Source: Pseudonocardia sediminis (GTDB lineage Bacteria > Actinomycetota > Actinomycetes > Mycobacteriales > Pseudonocardiaceae). Taken from it: a stretch of 64,000 bases of DNA. The notes under the pieces were generated by a model. That model was not told the origin of the DNA. It saw only the letters and a list, made by a program, of their open reading frames with translations, and ran no database searches. The stretch's first letter is position 1; each line of letters starts with the position of its first letter. The position numbers were made by a program, and so were the translations under genes. The stretch spans positions 3,656,001-3,720,000 of the forward strand of contig NZ_SHKL01000001.1 of NCBI RefSeq assembly GCF_004217185.1, in the 5' to 3' direction. Shown here piece by piece: positions 33,255 to 42,159 of this stretch.

Positions 33255-34655
33255 GTGCGTGCGTCACCCCACCCCCGCCCGACCTCGTCCCCGTCGAGGC
33301 GGGTACCCGCGATCGCGGCGCTGCTGGTGGCGGTGCTGGCGCTGGCCTCCTGCTCCACCGGCTCCGACCCGGGCTCCACCCCCACCCAGCCGACGTCGGC
33401 CGAGCAGGCCTCGGCGAAGGCCGTCGACCTCTCGCAGGGGTGGGCCTGGCGCAAGCAGACCGGCCCCACCGACATCGGTGTGACCCACACCAAGAACAGC
33501 CTCGACGACACCGAGCCGGCCGAGGCCCGCCAGCGCGGCACCGAGATCCTCTCCGGGTCCGGCGAGGAGTACCAGAACCACCACCTGATGGGCTTCGGCA
33601 CGCTCAACCCCGAGCCGGCCCCGGGCGAGTACGACTGGTCGTCGCTGGACCGCCGGATGGAGCTGACCAAGGAGACCAACGGCAAGGCGATGATGACGCT
33701 CTGCTGCTCCCCGGACTGGATGAAGGGCGGTCAGCCCGGCCAGACCGACTGGTCGCAGCTGGAGAAGGCGCCGACCCCGGAGCACTTCGCCGACTACGCG
33801 AAGCTCGCCGCGGAGGCCGTCAAGCGCTACCCGCAGGTCGACCGCGTGATGGTGTGGAACGAGCTCAAGGGCTTCTACAACGAGGCCGAGAACCGCTGGG
33901 ACTACGAGGGCTACACCGCGTTCTACAACGAGGTCTACAAGGCCGTGAAGGCCGCGCGGCCGGACGTCAAGGTCGGCGGGCCGTACGTGGTGACCAACAG
34001 CGTCCCCGCCGGCTCCTCGGACGCCTCGACCGTCACCGGGGTGTGGGGCGCGCTGGACAAGCGCCCGCTCGACGTCCTGGAGTACTGGATCAAGAACAAC
34101 GTCGGCGCGGACTTCATCGTCGTCGACGGCTCGACCACCAACAAGGGTGTGCAGGACGCGATCAGCCCGGTCGACGTCGGCGCGCAGAAGTTCGCCGTCG
34201 TCAACGACTGGATCAAGCAGCGGACCCAGCTCCCGATCTGGTGGGCCGAGTTCTACGCCAACGTCCCGGCCGGGGCCGAGGCCGGCTACGACAAGCCGGC
34301 CAGCGCCGTGAGCACCCTGGCCGCGATCTCGGCGATGGCCCGCTCCGGGGCCGAGGGTGCGCTGCTCTGGGGCCCGGAGGGCAGCTCCGACCTCGAGTAC
34401 TCCTCGCTCTGGACGCCGGCGACGGAGTCCGACGGCGGGCAGGCGACGCCGCTGACCGAGGCCTGGGCCTGGCTGGTGCCCCGCCTGCGCGACGGCAACG
34501 TCGAGTTCGGGCGCGCCCAGGGCAGCCCGCTCACCGCGTTCCGCGACACCGACGGCAACGTCCTGATGGTCAACCTCAGCGGTGACCCGGTGCCGGTCCC
34601 CGGCCAGGAGGACCTCCCGGGCTGGGCGGTCGTCGAGGTCCCCTCGAACGCCTGA
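33255..34655 (+). CDS. GH39-like glycoside hydrolase lipoprotein
   Basis: 466 residues with a lipoprotein signal (VPAIAALLVAVLALASC, Cys at about 33) and a Thr/Ser-rich tether. The rest is a TIM barrel resembling GH39 beta-xylosidase-type hydrolases: acid/base Glu in MVWNELKGFYN and nucleophile Glu in LPIWWAEFYAN, on strands 4 and 7 of a clan-A barrel. The LCCSPDWMKGG segment fits a substrate loop. It would act at the outer membrane face on a polysaccharide or glycan; the substrate is unknown. GTG 33255 directly precedes the signal peptide. A bidirectional terminator-like hairpin follows 15 bp after the stop. Confidence 0.78.
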   Translation: MRASPHPRPTSSPSRRVPAIAALLVAVLALASCSTGSDPGSTPTQPTSAEQASAKAVDLSQGWAWRKQTGPTDIGVTHTKNSLDDTEPAEARQRGTEILSGSGEEYQNHHLMGFGTLNPEPAPGEYDWSSLDRRMELTKETNGKAMMTLCCSPDWMKGGQPGQTDWSQLEKAPTPEHFADYAKLAAEAVKRYPQVDRVMVWNELKGFYNEAENRWDYEGYTAFYNEVYKAVKAARPDVKVGGPYVVTNSVPAGSSDASTVTGVWGALDKRPLDVLEYWIKNNVGADFIVVDGSTTNKGVQDAISPVDVGAQKFAVVNDWIKQRTQLPIWWAEFYANVPAGAEAGYDKPASAVSTLAAISAMARSGAEGALLWGPEGSSDLEYSSLWTPATESDGGQATPLTEAWAWLVPRLRDGNVEFGRAQGSPLTAFRDTDGNVLMVNLSGDPVPVPGQEDLPGWAVVEVPSNA

Positions 34656-34670
34656 CCCCGCTCGACGCCG

Positions 34671-34702
34671 AACGGCCCCGATCCGGGTGGATCGGGGCCG
34701 TT
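34671..34702. terminator. Bidirectional hairpin terminator
   Basis: Perfect 14-bp stem AACGGCCCCGATCC / GGATCGGGGCCGTT with a 4-nt GGGT loop. It lies between the convergent stops at 34655 (+) and 34721 (-), the best terminator in the window by stem stability and tight loop. Confidence 0.85.
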
Positions 34703-34720
34703 CGTGTCCGTCGTGCGCGG

Positions 34721-36475
34721 TCAGCGGTGCAGCACCCGGCGCAGGACGTCGGTCAGGGCCGCGGCGGGATCGTCGGCCAGGTCGTGGGCCCGCCACGCGA
34801 CGTGGGTGTCCGGGCGGACGAGCACGCAGCCGTCCTCGGCGACCTCGCGCACCCGCGCCCAGTCGTCGTAGAGGTCGGTGTGCTCCCGGCCCGGCCCGAT
34901 CACGTGCGCGACCAGCTCGATGCCCAGGTCCGTCGCGACCTGCTCGGCCGCGACCGCCCACCGCTGCCCCGAGATGCCGGTGAACAGCGCGAACCTGCCC
35001 TTGCCCGCCAGGTCGTGGGTGCTGACCCGGTGCCCGTCACGGCCCAGCCAGCAGTGCGGCAGACGGGCGCCCGGCCAGGTCGTCGGGTGGTGGTGCAGCT
35101 CGGGGTCCCGGTCGAACGCCGGTTCCTCCGTGCCGTCCGGGACGACGGCGCCCGAGCGGTAGCGGTGGTTCATCTCGACGCCGTGGGCGTTGAACTCGTA
35201 GTTCTTGAGCTCGAGCGCCTTGCGCAGGGCCTCGCGCTGCGCGGCCGCCTCGGTGGTGTCGTCGAACCGGGCCGCCATGTGGCGTTCCATGAGGTCCGGG
35301 TCGTCCGTCGAGGTCAGCCCCAGCGCTTCGAAGATCGGCCCGAACTCCTCGATGGACTTGTTGGCGCGCAGCACGATCTGCTCGCCGATCGGGGTCCGCT
35401 CGGCCTCGTAGCTGTCCAGCAGCGACTCCCCCGCCGCGCCGCGCAGCACCAGGGCCAGCTTCCAGGCCAGGTTGTAGGAGTCCTGGATGGAGGTGTTGGA
35501 CCCCAGACCGTTCGACGGCGGGTGCCGGTGCACCGCGTCCCCGGCGCAGAACACGCGCCCGGAGCGGTAGCTCGTGGCGTAGCACTTGTTGTTGCCCCAC
35601 AACGAGTACCCGCGGATGGTGACCGGGACCGAGTCGTCGCCGAGCAGGTCGTGGACGATCTTCGTGGCGGCTTCGTCGTTCATCTCCGGCGGCGGGGCGG
35701 CGATGTCGTAGCCCCAGATCGCGAGCCACTGCGTCCACGGCTTCACCGCCCGGACGACGCCCATCCCGATGCCGCCGATGTCCGAGCCCGGCTGCAGCAC
35801 CCAGTAGAGGATGCTCGGGCGGTGCGCGACCAGCCCGGACAGGTCGGCGTCGAAGACGATGTTCATGCTGCCGGCGACGTCCATCTCGCCGGTGAACGGC
35901 AGACCGGCGTCCGCGGCGACGGTGCTGCGCGCCCCGTCAGCACCGATCAGGTACTTCGCGCGGATCGTGTACTCCGCGCCGGTGATCCGGTCCCGGACGC
36001 TCGCGGTGACGCCGTCGTCGTCCTGGACGAAGCCCAGGTACTCGGTGTCGAACCGGATCCGGCTCCCTCGCGACGCGGCCGCGCCGACGACGATCGGCTC
36101 CAGCAGCGTCTGCGGCAGGTCGCAGTGCCGAGACGGGCTCGCCAGGGTGTACTCCGCGTGCCGCGACGGGTGGGTGCCCCAGGTGCGGACGCGCCCGATC
36201 TCCTCGCCGACGAGCGAGGTGCAGAACACGGTGTCGCCCATCAGCTCGTTCGGCGTGCCCTGCGCGATCACCTCGTCCTCGATCCCGAGGTCGCGGAAGA
36301 TCTCCACGGTGCGCTGGTTGGTGATGTGCGCCCGCGGGGTGTTCGCCGTCCACCGGTACTTGGTGACGACGATGTGCTCGACGCCGTAGGTGGCCAGCGC
36401 CAGTGCGGCGGCCGCTCCCGCCGGGCCGGTGCCGACGACGAGGACGTCGGTCTCGACCACCACCGGGGCGCTCAC
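34721..36475 (-). CDS. FAD-dependent aromatic ring monooxygenase (TfdB/PheA-like)
   Basis: 584-residue class A flavoprotein hydroxylase. FAD-binding GTGPAGAAAAL is at about residues 15-25; the DG motif lies in LIGADGARSTVA and the second FAD motif in RVFCAGDAVHRHPPSNGLG followed by NTSIQDSYNLAWKLA. A thioredoxin-like C-terminal domain completes the family length. Closest in pattern to phenol and 2,4-dichlorophenol hydroxylases. GTG 36475 overlaps the stop of the ring-cleavage dioxygenase gene (GTGA), so the enzymes probably act in sequence: hydroxylation of a phenol or resorcinol to hydroxyquinol (or a catechol), then intradiol cleavage. Last gene of a three-gene minus-strand operon starting at 38246. 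Confidence 0.88.
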   Translation of the reverse strand: MSAPVVVETDVLVVGTGPAGAAAALALATYGVEHIVVTKYRWTANTPRAHITNQRTVEIFRDLGIEDEVIAQGTPNELMGDTVFCTSLVGEEIGRVRTWGTHPSRHAEYTLASPSRHCDLPQTLLEPIVVGAAASRGSRIRFDTEYLGFVQDDDGVTASVRDRITGAEYTIRAKYLIGADGARSTVAADAGLPFTGEMDVAGSMNIVFDADLSGLVAHRPSILYWVLQPGSDIGGIGMGVVRAVKPWTQWLAIWGYDIAAPPPEMNDEAATKIVHDLLGDDSVPVTIRGYSLWGNNKCYATSYRSGRVFCAGDAVHRHPPSNGLGSNTSIQDSYNLAWKLALVLRGAAGESLLDSYEAERTPIGEQIVLRANKSIEEFGPIFEALGLTSTDDPDLMERHMAARFDDTTEAAAQREALRKALELKNYEFNAHGVEMNHRYRSGAVVPDGTEEPAFDRDPELHHHPTTWPGARLPHCWLGRDGHRVSTHDLAGKGRFALFTGISGQRWAVAAEQVATDLGIELVAHVIGPGREHTDLYDDWARVREVAEDGCVLVRPDTHVAWRAHDLADDPAAALTDVLRRVLHR

Positions 36476-37332
36476 GCGTCGGCCAGGACGAGGTCGTAGG
36501 ACACCCGGTACCAGGTCGAGTCCAGTTCCCGCCCGCCCGGACCGGTCCCGGGGGACTGCGGCTCGAAGTCCACGATCAACGACTCCTTCACGCCGAACAC
36601 GGCGTCCTCGGCGATGTAGGGGTCCGTGCGGTCGAACACGTGCGTGACGAGCTGGCGGTACCCGTCGGCGGTCACGCGCAGGTGGACGTGGGCCGGGCGC
36701 ATGGTGCGCCGTCCCGTCGCCGAGAGCAGGTCCCCGACCGGGCCGTCGGCCGGGATCGAGTAGGCGACCGGGCGCAGCGACCAGAACGCGTAGCGGCCGT
36801 CGTCGCCGGTGACCAGGTAGCCGCGGGCGGCGGTGCGGGAGTCGCCGTACTGCACGTCGTAGACGCCGTCGCCGTCGGTCTCCCAGATGTCGACCCGCGC
36901 TCCCGCGATCGGGGCCCCGTGCACGTCGGTGACGGTGCCGTCGATCCAGCAGGGCTCGCCGGGGGCGCCGGCGGCGATGTCGTCGCCGAGCCCGACGTGC
37001 GGGGTCTTCTCCACGAAGAACGGCCCGAACACCGTGGACTCGGTGGCCCGCGGGTCCTCGGCCGCGTTGAGGCCCACGACCTGCATGGACAGCCCCAGCA
37101 CGTCGGAGAGCAGGATGAACTCCTGGCGCTCGTCGTCGGTGATGTGCCCGGCGCGGGTCAGGAAGTCGATCCCGGCCTCCCACTCCGCCGTCGTCAGGTT
37201 CACCTCCGCGGCGAACGCGTGGAGATGCCGCAGCAACGCCTGCAGCACCTCCCGGGTCCGCGCTGGCGCGTTCCCGACGCTGGCCACCACCTCGTCGGAC
37301 AACGCCTCACTGGTCATCGGGTGCACCGTCAT
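36472..37332 (-). CDS. Intradiol ring-cleavage dioxygenase, probable hydroxyquinol 1,2-dioxygenase
   Basis: 286-residue non-haem Fe(III) dioxygenase. The helical N-terminal dimer domain (VLQALLRHLHAFAAEVNLT) of catechol/hydroxyquinol 1,2-dioxygenases precedes the beta-sandwich; iron ligands are visible as Tyr in GDGVYDVQYGD, Tyr in LRPVAYSIPADG and the two His of RPAHVHLRV. It opens 1,2,4-trihydroxybenzene (or catechol) between the hydroxyls to maleylacetate (or muconate). The hydroxyquinol choice rests on overall resemblance of the N-terminal domain and the coupled monooxygenase; catechol is the alternative. No maleylacetate reductase or muconate cycloisomerase is nearby. ATG 37332 follows GGAAGG. 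Overlaps the monooxygenase start. Confidence 0.85.
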   Translation of the reverse strand: MTVHPMTSEALSDEVVASVGNAPARTREVLQALLRHLHAFAAEVNLTTAEWEAGIDFLTRAGHITDDERQEFILLSDVLGLSMQVVGLNAAEDPRATESTVFGPFFVEKTPHVGLGDDIAAGAPGEPCWIDGTVTDVHGAPIAGARVDIWETDGDGVYDVQYGDSRTAARGYLVTGDDGRYAFWSLRPVAYSIPADGPVGDLLSATGRRTMRPAHVHLRVTADGYRQLVTHVFDRTDPYIAEDAVFGVKESLIVDFEPQSPGTGPGGRELDSTWYRVSYDLVLADA

Positions 37333-37367
37333 CGCCCTTCCGCCTCCCTGCTCGCTCGACGTCGAAA

Positions 37368-38246
37368 CTAGTCCAGAGCGCGGCGGGTGACGGTCGCCGC
37401 GGCGGCGAGCTTCCCGGCGGCGTTCCGGACGTCGGTACGCACCACGCCGAAGGACCGCCCGGCGTGCACGACGTCGGCCTCGACCGTGGTCGGGGCGTCC
37501 AGACCGGCCGGGCGCAGGTAGGTGACGTGCAGCGACCCCGTCGCCAGCGGCCGCTCGGCGGGCCCCGGCAGCGCCGCGACGGCGGCCAGCTCGCTCACCG
37601 CGGCGAGGATGCCGCCGTGCATGGTGTCGCGCTCGTTGGCCAGTGCGGCCGAGCCGGGCAGGACGAGCGTCGGGCCCTGCTCGGCGACCCCGTCCGGGGT
37701 CGCCGACGAGCGGTCCGGGAACGTCACCCCCAGGACGGCGGCGGCGTCCCCGTCCGGCGGGGCGGTGCCCGCGTCGGGGTCGGCGAGGGAGTCGAGGTCG
37801 GGGACCTCGGGGAGGAACCGGCCCCACTCGGTGCCGACGCCGATCAGCTCGCCGCGCGGGCCCAGGACGTCGCCGCGGGCCAGGACGGCGCGGTCCCCCG
37901 CCTCGACCACCCACGCCCGCACCGTGACCTCGCCACCGTCACCGGGGATCGGTCCGCACAGGTCGACGGTCATCTCCGTGGTGACCGGCCAGTGCCCGTC
38001 CGGGCGACCGACGATCGTCGCCTGACCCAGCACGGCGTCGAGGAGCACGCAGAGCGCACCGACGCCGGGACGGCCGTCCGGCCCGAGGCACCACGGCCCG
38101 GACACCATGGTCGCGGCGACCACGGTGTCCCGGCCGATCGGGTCCGGTCCCGGTGAGTCCTCGACCCGCAGCGGGCCGACCCGGAACAACCGGTCCGGCC
38201 CGCTGGGCGGGGGCAGCAGCAGGGGTGCCCGCAGTGTGCTCGTCAC
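37368..38246 (-). CDS. PaaI-like double-hotdog thioesterase family protein
   Basis: 292 residues forming two hotdog modules: the first (about 30-140) lacks a clear catalytic acid, the second contains NERDTMHGGILAAVSELAA, the PaaI/HGG motif with the general-base region, and TYLRPAGL on the following strand. Family members hydrolyse aryl- or acyl-CoA thioesters. GTG 38246; the gene ends 35 bp before the dioxygenase start on the same strand, so it is the first gene of the aromatic operon. It may release a free acid from an aromatic CoA ester or be a housekeeping thioesterase. Confidence 0.82.
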   Translation of the reverse strand: MTSTLRAPLLLPPPSGPDRLFRVGPLRVEDSPGPDPIGRDTVVAATMVSGPWCLGPDGRPGVGALCVLLDAVLGQATIVGRPDGHWPVTTEMTVDLCGPIPGDGGEVTVRAWVVEAGDRAVLARGDVLGPRGELIGVGTEWGRFLPEVPDLDSLADPDAGTAPPDGDAAAVLGVTFPDRSSATPDGVAEQGPTLVLPGSAALANERDTMHGGILAAVSELAAVAALPGPAERPLATGSLHVTYLRPAGLDAPTTVEADVVHAGRSFGVVRTDVRNAAGKLAAAATVTRRALD

Positions 38247-38319
38247 GGGGCCACGATCAACGCCGCCGCGTCGTCCTGCAAGTACCTCTCAGAGCCGCTG
38301 CCTCACGTCGCGGGCCGAC

Positions 38320-39081
38320 TCAGGCCTTCGGGCCGCCGGCCACGTAGATGACCTGACCGGAGACGAAGCCCGAGGCCTCGTTCGCGAAGAACGAGACCAT
38401 GTTGGCGATGTCCTCCGGCAGCCCGGGACGCTGCACCGGGATCTCCTTGGCGCGCGAGGACTTGAACTCCTCCCAGTCCACGCCGAGGCGCTCGGCGGTG
38501 GCCTTGGTCATCTCGCTGGCGATGAACCCGGGGGCGATGCAGTTGGCGGTGACGCCGAACTTGCCCAGCTCGATGGCCAGGGTCTTGGTGAAGCCCTGCA
38601 GGCCGGCCTTGGCCGTGGAGTAGTTCGCCTGGCCGCGGTTGCCCAGCGCCGAGGTCGAGGACAGGTTGACCACCCGGCCCCACTTCGCGTCCACCATGTG
38701 CTTCTGGACGGCCTTGGTCATCAGGAACGAGCCGCGCAGGTGCACGCCCATGACGGCGTCCCAGTCGTTCTCGGTCATCTTGAACAGCAGGTTGTCCTTG
38801 GTGATGCCGGCGTTGTTGATCAGCACGGTCGGCGGGCCGAGCTTCTCGGCGACGGTGTCGACGGCGTTCTGCACGGCGGTCGCGTCGGACACGTCCGCGC
38901 CGACGCCGAGCGCCTTCCCGCCGGCCGCCTCGATCGTCTCCACGGTGGCCTTGGTGGCGGACTCCTCGAGGTCCACCACGCCCACCGCGAAACCGTCGGC
39001 CGCCAGGCGGACGGCGGTCGCCGCGCCGATCCCCCGGGCCGAGCCGGTCACGATCGCGGTACGGGTCTGCGACTGCGTCAT
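38320..39081 (-). CDS. SDR family 3-oxoacyl-ACP/acetoacetyl-CoA reductase-like protein
   Basis: 253-residue classical short-chain dehydrogenase of the FabG/PhaB type: TGSARGIG cofactor motif (residues 13-20), NNAG at about 92, Ser in NLSSTSALG, and the YSTAK catalytic Tyr-Lys. The end VSGQVIYVAGGPKA is the usual C-terminal dimer strand. An insertion VDWEEFKSSRAKEIPVQRP before the C-terminus is longer than in housekeeping FabG. ATG 39081 follows GAGGAGA at a good distance. It stands alone on the minus strand, 73 bp before the thioesterase operon, and divergent from a methyltransferase. NADPH use and substrate are not certain. Confidence 0.88.
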   Translation of the reverse strand: MTQSQTRTAIVTGSARGIGAATAVRLAADGFAVGVVDLEESATKATVETIEAAGGKALGVGADVSDATAVQNAVDTVAEKLGPPTVLINNAGITKDNLLFKMTENDWDAVMGVHLRGSFLMTKAVQKHMVDAKWGRVVNLSSTSALGNRGQANYSTAKAGLQGFTKTLAIELGKFGVTANCIAPGFIASEMTKATAERLGVDWEEFKSSRAKEIPVQRPGLPEDIANMVSFFANEASGFVSGQVIYVAGGPKA

Positions 39082-39336
39082 TGCGTGCTTCTCCTCGGTG
39101 TTTCGGCAATGCATCCATCGGTGCCCGGCACCCTCCGGTGCGGACTCAGGAGCTGATCGTGTCATTCCCGCAAGGCCTGTGCGCAGCGCAGGGAGCGGTA
39201 TTGCTCACCCGCACCGGGCCCCTTCCTCGACTACCGTGAGTCGCGTCGCTGTGCACGCGACCCGCCGGCCGGAACCCCGCCGACCGCGTCGCAGCATCGA
39301 GCTGCCGCCCCCGTCTTCGACCAGGAAGGTCCCCTC

Positions 39337-40095
39337 ATGGCCGATGCACGATCCGCCCCCGCTTTCCGTCTCGCCCTCCCCGACGCGACCCAGAGCTACG
39401 AGCAGGACGTCGAGTGGTGCCTCGTCGACGACGGTTCGGGCTGGCGCGAACTGCGCTTCCACGACTACTCCGACATCTACCAGGTGCCCGGCCTCTACGA
39501 GCGGCTGTTCTACGAGGTCCTGCAGTGCCAGTCGCCGCCGGTGGTGTGCGACCTGCTCGCCGAGCAGCTGGCCGGGGAGAACGTCGACCCGGGGAGCCTG
39601 CGGGTGCTCGACGTCGGCGCCGGCAACGGCATCGTGGCCGAGGAGCTGCGTGCCCGCGGCATCAGCAAGGTCGTGGGTGTCGACATCATCGCCGAGGCGA
39701 AGGACGCCGCTCTGCGTGACCGTCCCGAGGTCTACGACGACTACCGCGTGGTGGATCTCACCGACCTCGAGCCCGGTGCCGCGGACGAGATCGCGGGCGG
39801 CGGCTTCGACGCCCTGGCCTGCGTGGCCGCGCTCGGCTTCGGCGACATCCCGCCGGAGGCCTTCCGGGCCGCGTTCGACATGGTCCGCGACGACGGGTGG
39901 CTGGCGTTCACGCTGCGTGCCGACTTCCTCTCCGACACCGACACCAGCGGCTTCTCCGGCCTGATCAAGTCGCTGCTGGCCTCCGGTGAGCTCGAGGAGC
40001 TCGGTGCGGTGACCTACCAGCACCGCCTCGCGACGACCCGCGCCCCGCTGCACTACCGGGCCGTCGTGGCCCGCAAGCGCCGCTCCCTGGCCTGA
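39337..40095 (+). CDS. Class I SAM-dependent methyltransferase
   Basis: 252 residues. Motif I VLDVGAGNGIVAEEL lies at about 89-103, motif II acidic end VVGVDII at about 112-118, and a post-motif FDALACVAALGFGDIPPEAF at about 150. The N-terminus is acidic/aromatic, and the HDYSDIYQVPGLYERLFYEVLQ segment is a probable lid. No membrane segment. ATG 39337, about 255 bp from the divergent SDR gene; that gap has ordinary base content with a possible -10 TACCGT near 39233. Substrate cannot be named. The 3' side has a perfect 14-bp hairpin. Confidence 0.87.
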   Translation: MADARSAPAFRLALPDATQSYEQDVEWCLVDDGSGWRELRFHDYSDIYQVPGLYERLFYEVLQCQSPPVVCDLLAEQLAGENVDPGSLRVLDVGAGNGIVAEELRARGISKVVGVDIIAEAKDAALRDRPEVYDDYRVVDLTDLEPGAADEIAGGGFDALACVAALGFGDIPPEAFRAAFDMVRDDGWLAFTLRADFLSDTDTSGFSGLIKSLLASGELEELGAVTYQHRLATTRAPLHYRAVVARKRRSLA

Positions 40096-40128
40096 CCGGC
40101 CCCGCGCGTCCGGCCAGGACGCACCCGT

Positions 40129-40163
40129 GGAGCTTTCGTGCGGCCGCACCGCACGAAAGCTCC
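40129..40163. terminator. Perfect hairpin after the methyltransferase gene
   Basis: 14-bp arms GGAGCTTTCGTGCG and CGCACGAAAGCTCC with a 7-nt loop, 33 bp after the stop at 40095 and 40 bp before the next start. Flanking CACCCGT and ACGGGTG could extend pairing further out. Its arm letters resemble the core of the 11235-11490 repeat field. Confidence 0.7.
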
Positions 40164-40202
40164 ATGTGGGACACGGGTGGTCCGCCGCATAGGGTGCGCG
40201 CC

Positions 40203-40964
40203 ATGACCGTGATGGATCGTTTCCGCCTCGACGGCAAGGTCGCCGTCGTCACCGGTGCCTCGTCCGGCCTCGGGGTCGCCTTCGCCCGGGGGCTGGCCGA
40301 GGCCGGCGCCGACGTCGTGCTCGGCGCCCGTCGTGCCGAGAAGCTCGCCGAGACCGTCGCGATGGTCGAGGGCCTGGGCCGCCGCGCTCTCGCCGTGACC
40401 ACCGACGTGGCCAGCCAGCCCGACTGCCAGGCTCTCGTCGACGCGGCGATGGAGGACTTCGGGCGCGTCGACGTGCTCGTCAACAACGCCGGCATCGGTA
40501 CCGCCGTCCCCGCCACGAAGGAGACGCCCGAGCAGTTCACGCAGGTCATCGACGTGAACCTGAACGGCTGCTACTGGATGGCGCAAGCCTGCGGCAAGGT
40601 GATGCAGCCCGGGTCGAGCATCGTCAACATCTCCAGCGTGATCGGCCTGACCACCGCCGAGCTGCCCCAGGCCGCCTACTCCGCGAGCAAGGCCGGCCTG
40701 ATCGGGCTCACCCGCGACCTGGCCCAGCAGTGGGGCACCCGCAAGGGCATCCGGGTGAACGCGATCGCCCCCGGCTTCTTCGCCTCCGAGATGACGGACC
40801 AGTACAAGGACGGCTATCTCGACCGGATGAGCGAGCGCATCCCGATGGGCCGCATCGGCGACCCCGAGGAGCTCACCGCCGCGCTGGTCTTCATGGCCTC
40901 CGACGCCGGCGGGTACCTCACCGGCCAGACGGTCCCCGTCGACGGTGGCCTGACCATCACCTGA
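40203..40964 (+). CDS. SDR family oxidoreductase
   Basis: 253-residue classical SDR: TGASSGLG (residues 17-24), NNAGIG at about 94, NISSVIG with the catalytic Ser, YSASKAG with Tyr and Lys, and the terminal GGYLTGQTVPVDGGLTIT. Residue Arg in VLGARRAEK after the second strand suggests NADP(H) preference. ATG 40203 (MTVMDRF) is chosen; the open frame upstream runs through the hairpin region. The end converges with the MetE-like gene, 22 bp apart. Substrate unknown; glucose 1-dehydrogenase and gluconate 5-dehydrogenase are common automatic labels for such sequences. Confidence 0.88.
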   Translation: MTVMDRFRLDGKVAVVTGASSGLGVAFARGLAEAGADVVLGARRAEKLAETVAMVEGLGRRALAVTTDVASQPDCQALVDAAMEDFGRVDVLVNNAGIGTAVPATKETPEQFTQVIDVNLNGCYWMAQACGKVMQPGSSIVNISSVIGLTTAELPQAAYSASKAGLIGLTRDLAQQWGTRKGIRVNAIAPGFFASEMTDQYKDGYLDRMSERIPMGRIGDPEELTAALVFMASDAGGYLTGQTVPVDGGLTIT

Positions 40965-40986
40965 GTCCGGACCGGATCGCCGGCGC

Positions 40987-42159
40987 TCAGCCGACGCCGA
41001 GTATCTCCGCGGCGTCGCGGGTGCCGTCGACCCGGCTCCGGATCTTCTCGAACGCCACCTCACGGGCGAAGTCCGGCGAGCCGTGGTCGGGCTTCTCGTC
41101 GATCGAGAACGGTGAGAACCCGCAGTCGTCGGTGGAGCCCAGCTGCTCACCCGGGATGAAGTTCGCGGCCCGGACGAGCTGGTCGGTGACCTCCTGCGCG
41201 CTCTCCACCCGCGGGTTGCCGGGGTTGGTGACACCGATGTAGGCCATCTGGGCCACCCCGGCGGCGTCCGCCCGCAGGTTCTTGCCGATCGCCTCGTAGA
41301 CCGGGTCCCTGTCCCGCTCGGATGCGCACTGGATGAGGAAGTAGCCGGCGTCGATCCGGAACATCTCCGGCAGGAGGTTGCCGTAGGGCACGTCCGCGGA
41401 GTGCACCGAGTCCCGGTCGCCGCCCGGGCAGGTGTGGACGCCGATGTTCGTCCGCTCGGCGGCGTCGAAGCGGGCCATCACGGCGTTGATCAGCTCGATG
41501 AAGTGCGGCAGCAGACCGGCACCGGTCCAGGGATTGCGCGGGTCCTCCCGGGTGGCGAGACGGCCCTCGGTGAAGTCCACCGACACCCGCGCCGCACCGG
41601 CCGCGAACGCCGCGCGGATGTCGCGCTCGCACTCGTCGACCAGGGTGGCCTCGAACTCCTCGCGGCTGTAGCCGGGCACCGGGTCCTTCAGCGGGTAGAG
41701 CAGCGCGAGCATCGACGGCGAGATCACCGCCTGCTTCATCGGGGCGTGGGCGAACAGGATCGACTGCGACAGCGAGTCGGCGGCGTAGTTGGTGTACCGG
41801 AACGGCCCGCGCTCCAGTTTCGGCAGCTGACGCCCGTGACCGTCGGCGAAGATCGCGAAGAACTGCCCGCCCGGCCCGAGCGAGGGGGCCAGTCCGGTCC
41901 CGGCGAGCGTGTCGGTGATCGGGTAGGTGGCGAAGGAGGACCAGCGCTGCTCGCCGTCGGAGATGATCGGTGACCCGGTCGCCTCGTAGCGCGAGAGGGT
42001 GTCCTTGACCGCCGTCTCCTGCTCGGCCTCCAGATCCGGCTTGTCGATCGAGCCCTCGTCGTAGGCCGCGTAGGCGTCCTGCAGCTTCTGCGGCCGGGGC
42101 AGGGAGCCCACGGGTTCGGTCGGGATGCCGGTGGCGGTGCGCGGGTCGTATCCGCTCAT
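40987..42159 (-). CDS. MetE C-terminal-like (UROD/MetE fold) methyltransferase family protein
   Basis: 390 residues corresponding to the catalytic C-terminal barrel of cobalamin-independent methionine synthase, without the N-terminal MetE half. The start TEPVGSLPRPQKLQDAY is the family folate/substrate segment; Zn ligands are seen as His and Cys in IGVHTCPGGD and the distal Cys in STDDCGFSPF. Related single-barrel enzymes include core MetE and epoxyalkane:coenzyme M transferase, so the acceptor thiol may not be homocysteine. ATG 42159 follows AGGAGCTC. Divergent from the formate-THF ligase gene across a 404-bp gap, which makes a one-carbon link tempting but unproved. Confidence 0.82.
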   Translation of the reverse strand: MSGYDPRTATGIPTEPVGSLPRPQKLQDAYAAYDEGSIDKPDLEAEQETAVKDTLSRYEATGSPIISDGEQRWSSFATYPITDTLAGTGLAPSLGPGGQFFAIFADGHGRQLPKLERGPFRYTNYAADSLSQSILFAHAPMKQAVISPSMLALLYPLKDPVPGYSREEFEATLVDECERDIRAAFAAGAARVSVDFTEGRLATREDPRNPWTGAGLLPHFIELINAVMARFDAAERTNIGVHTCPGGDRDSVHSADVPYGNLLPEMFRIDAGYFLIQCASERDRDPVYEAIGKNLRADAAGVAQMAYIGVTNPGNPRVESAQEVTDQLVRAANFIPGEQLGSTDDCGFSPFSIDEKPDHGSPDFAREVAFEKIRSRVDGTRDAAEILGVG

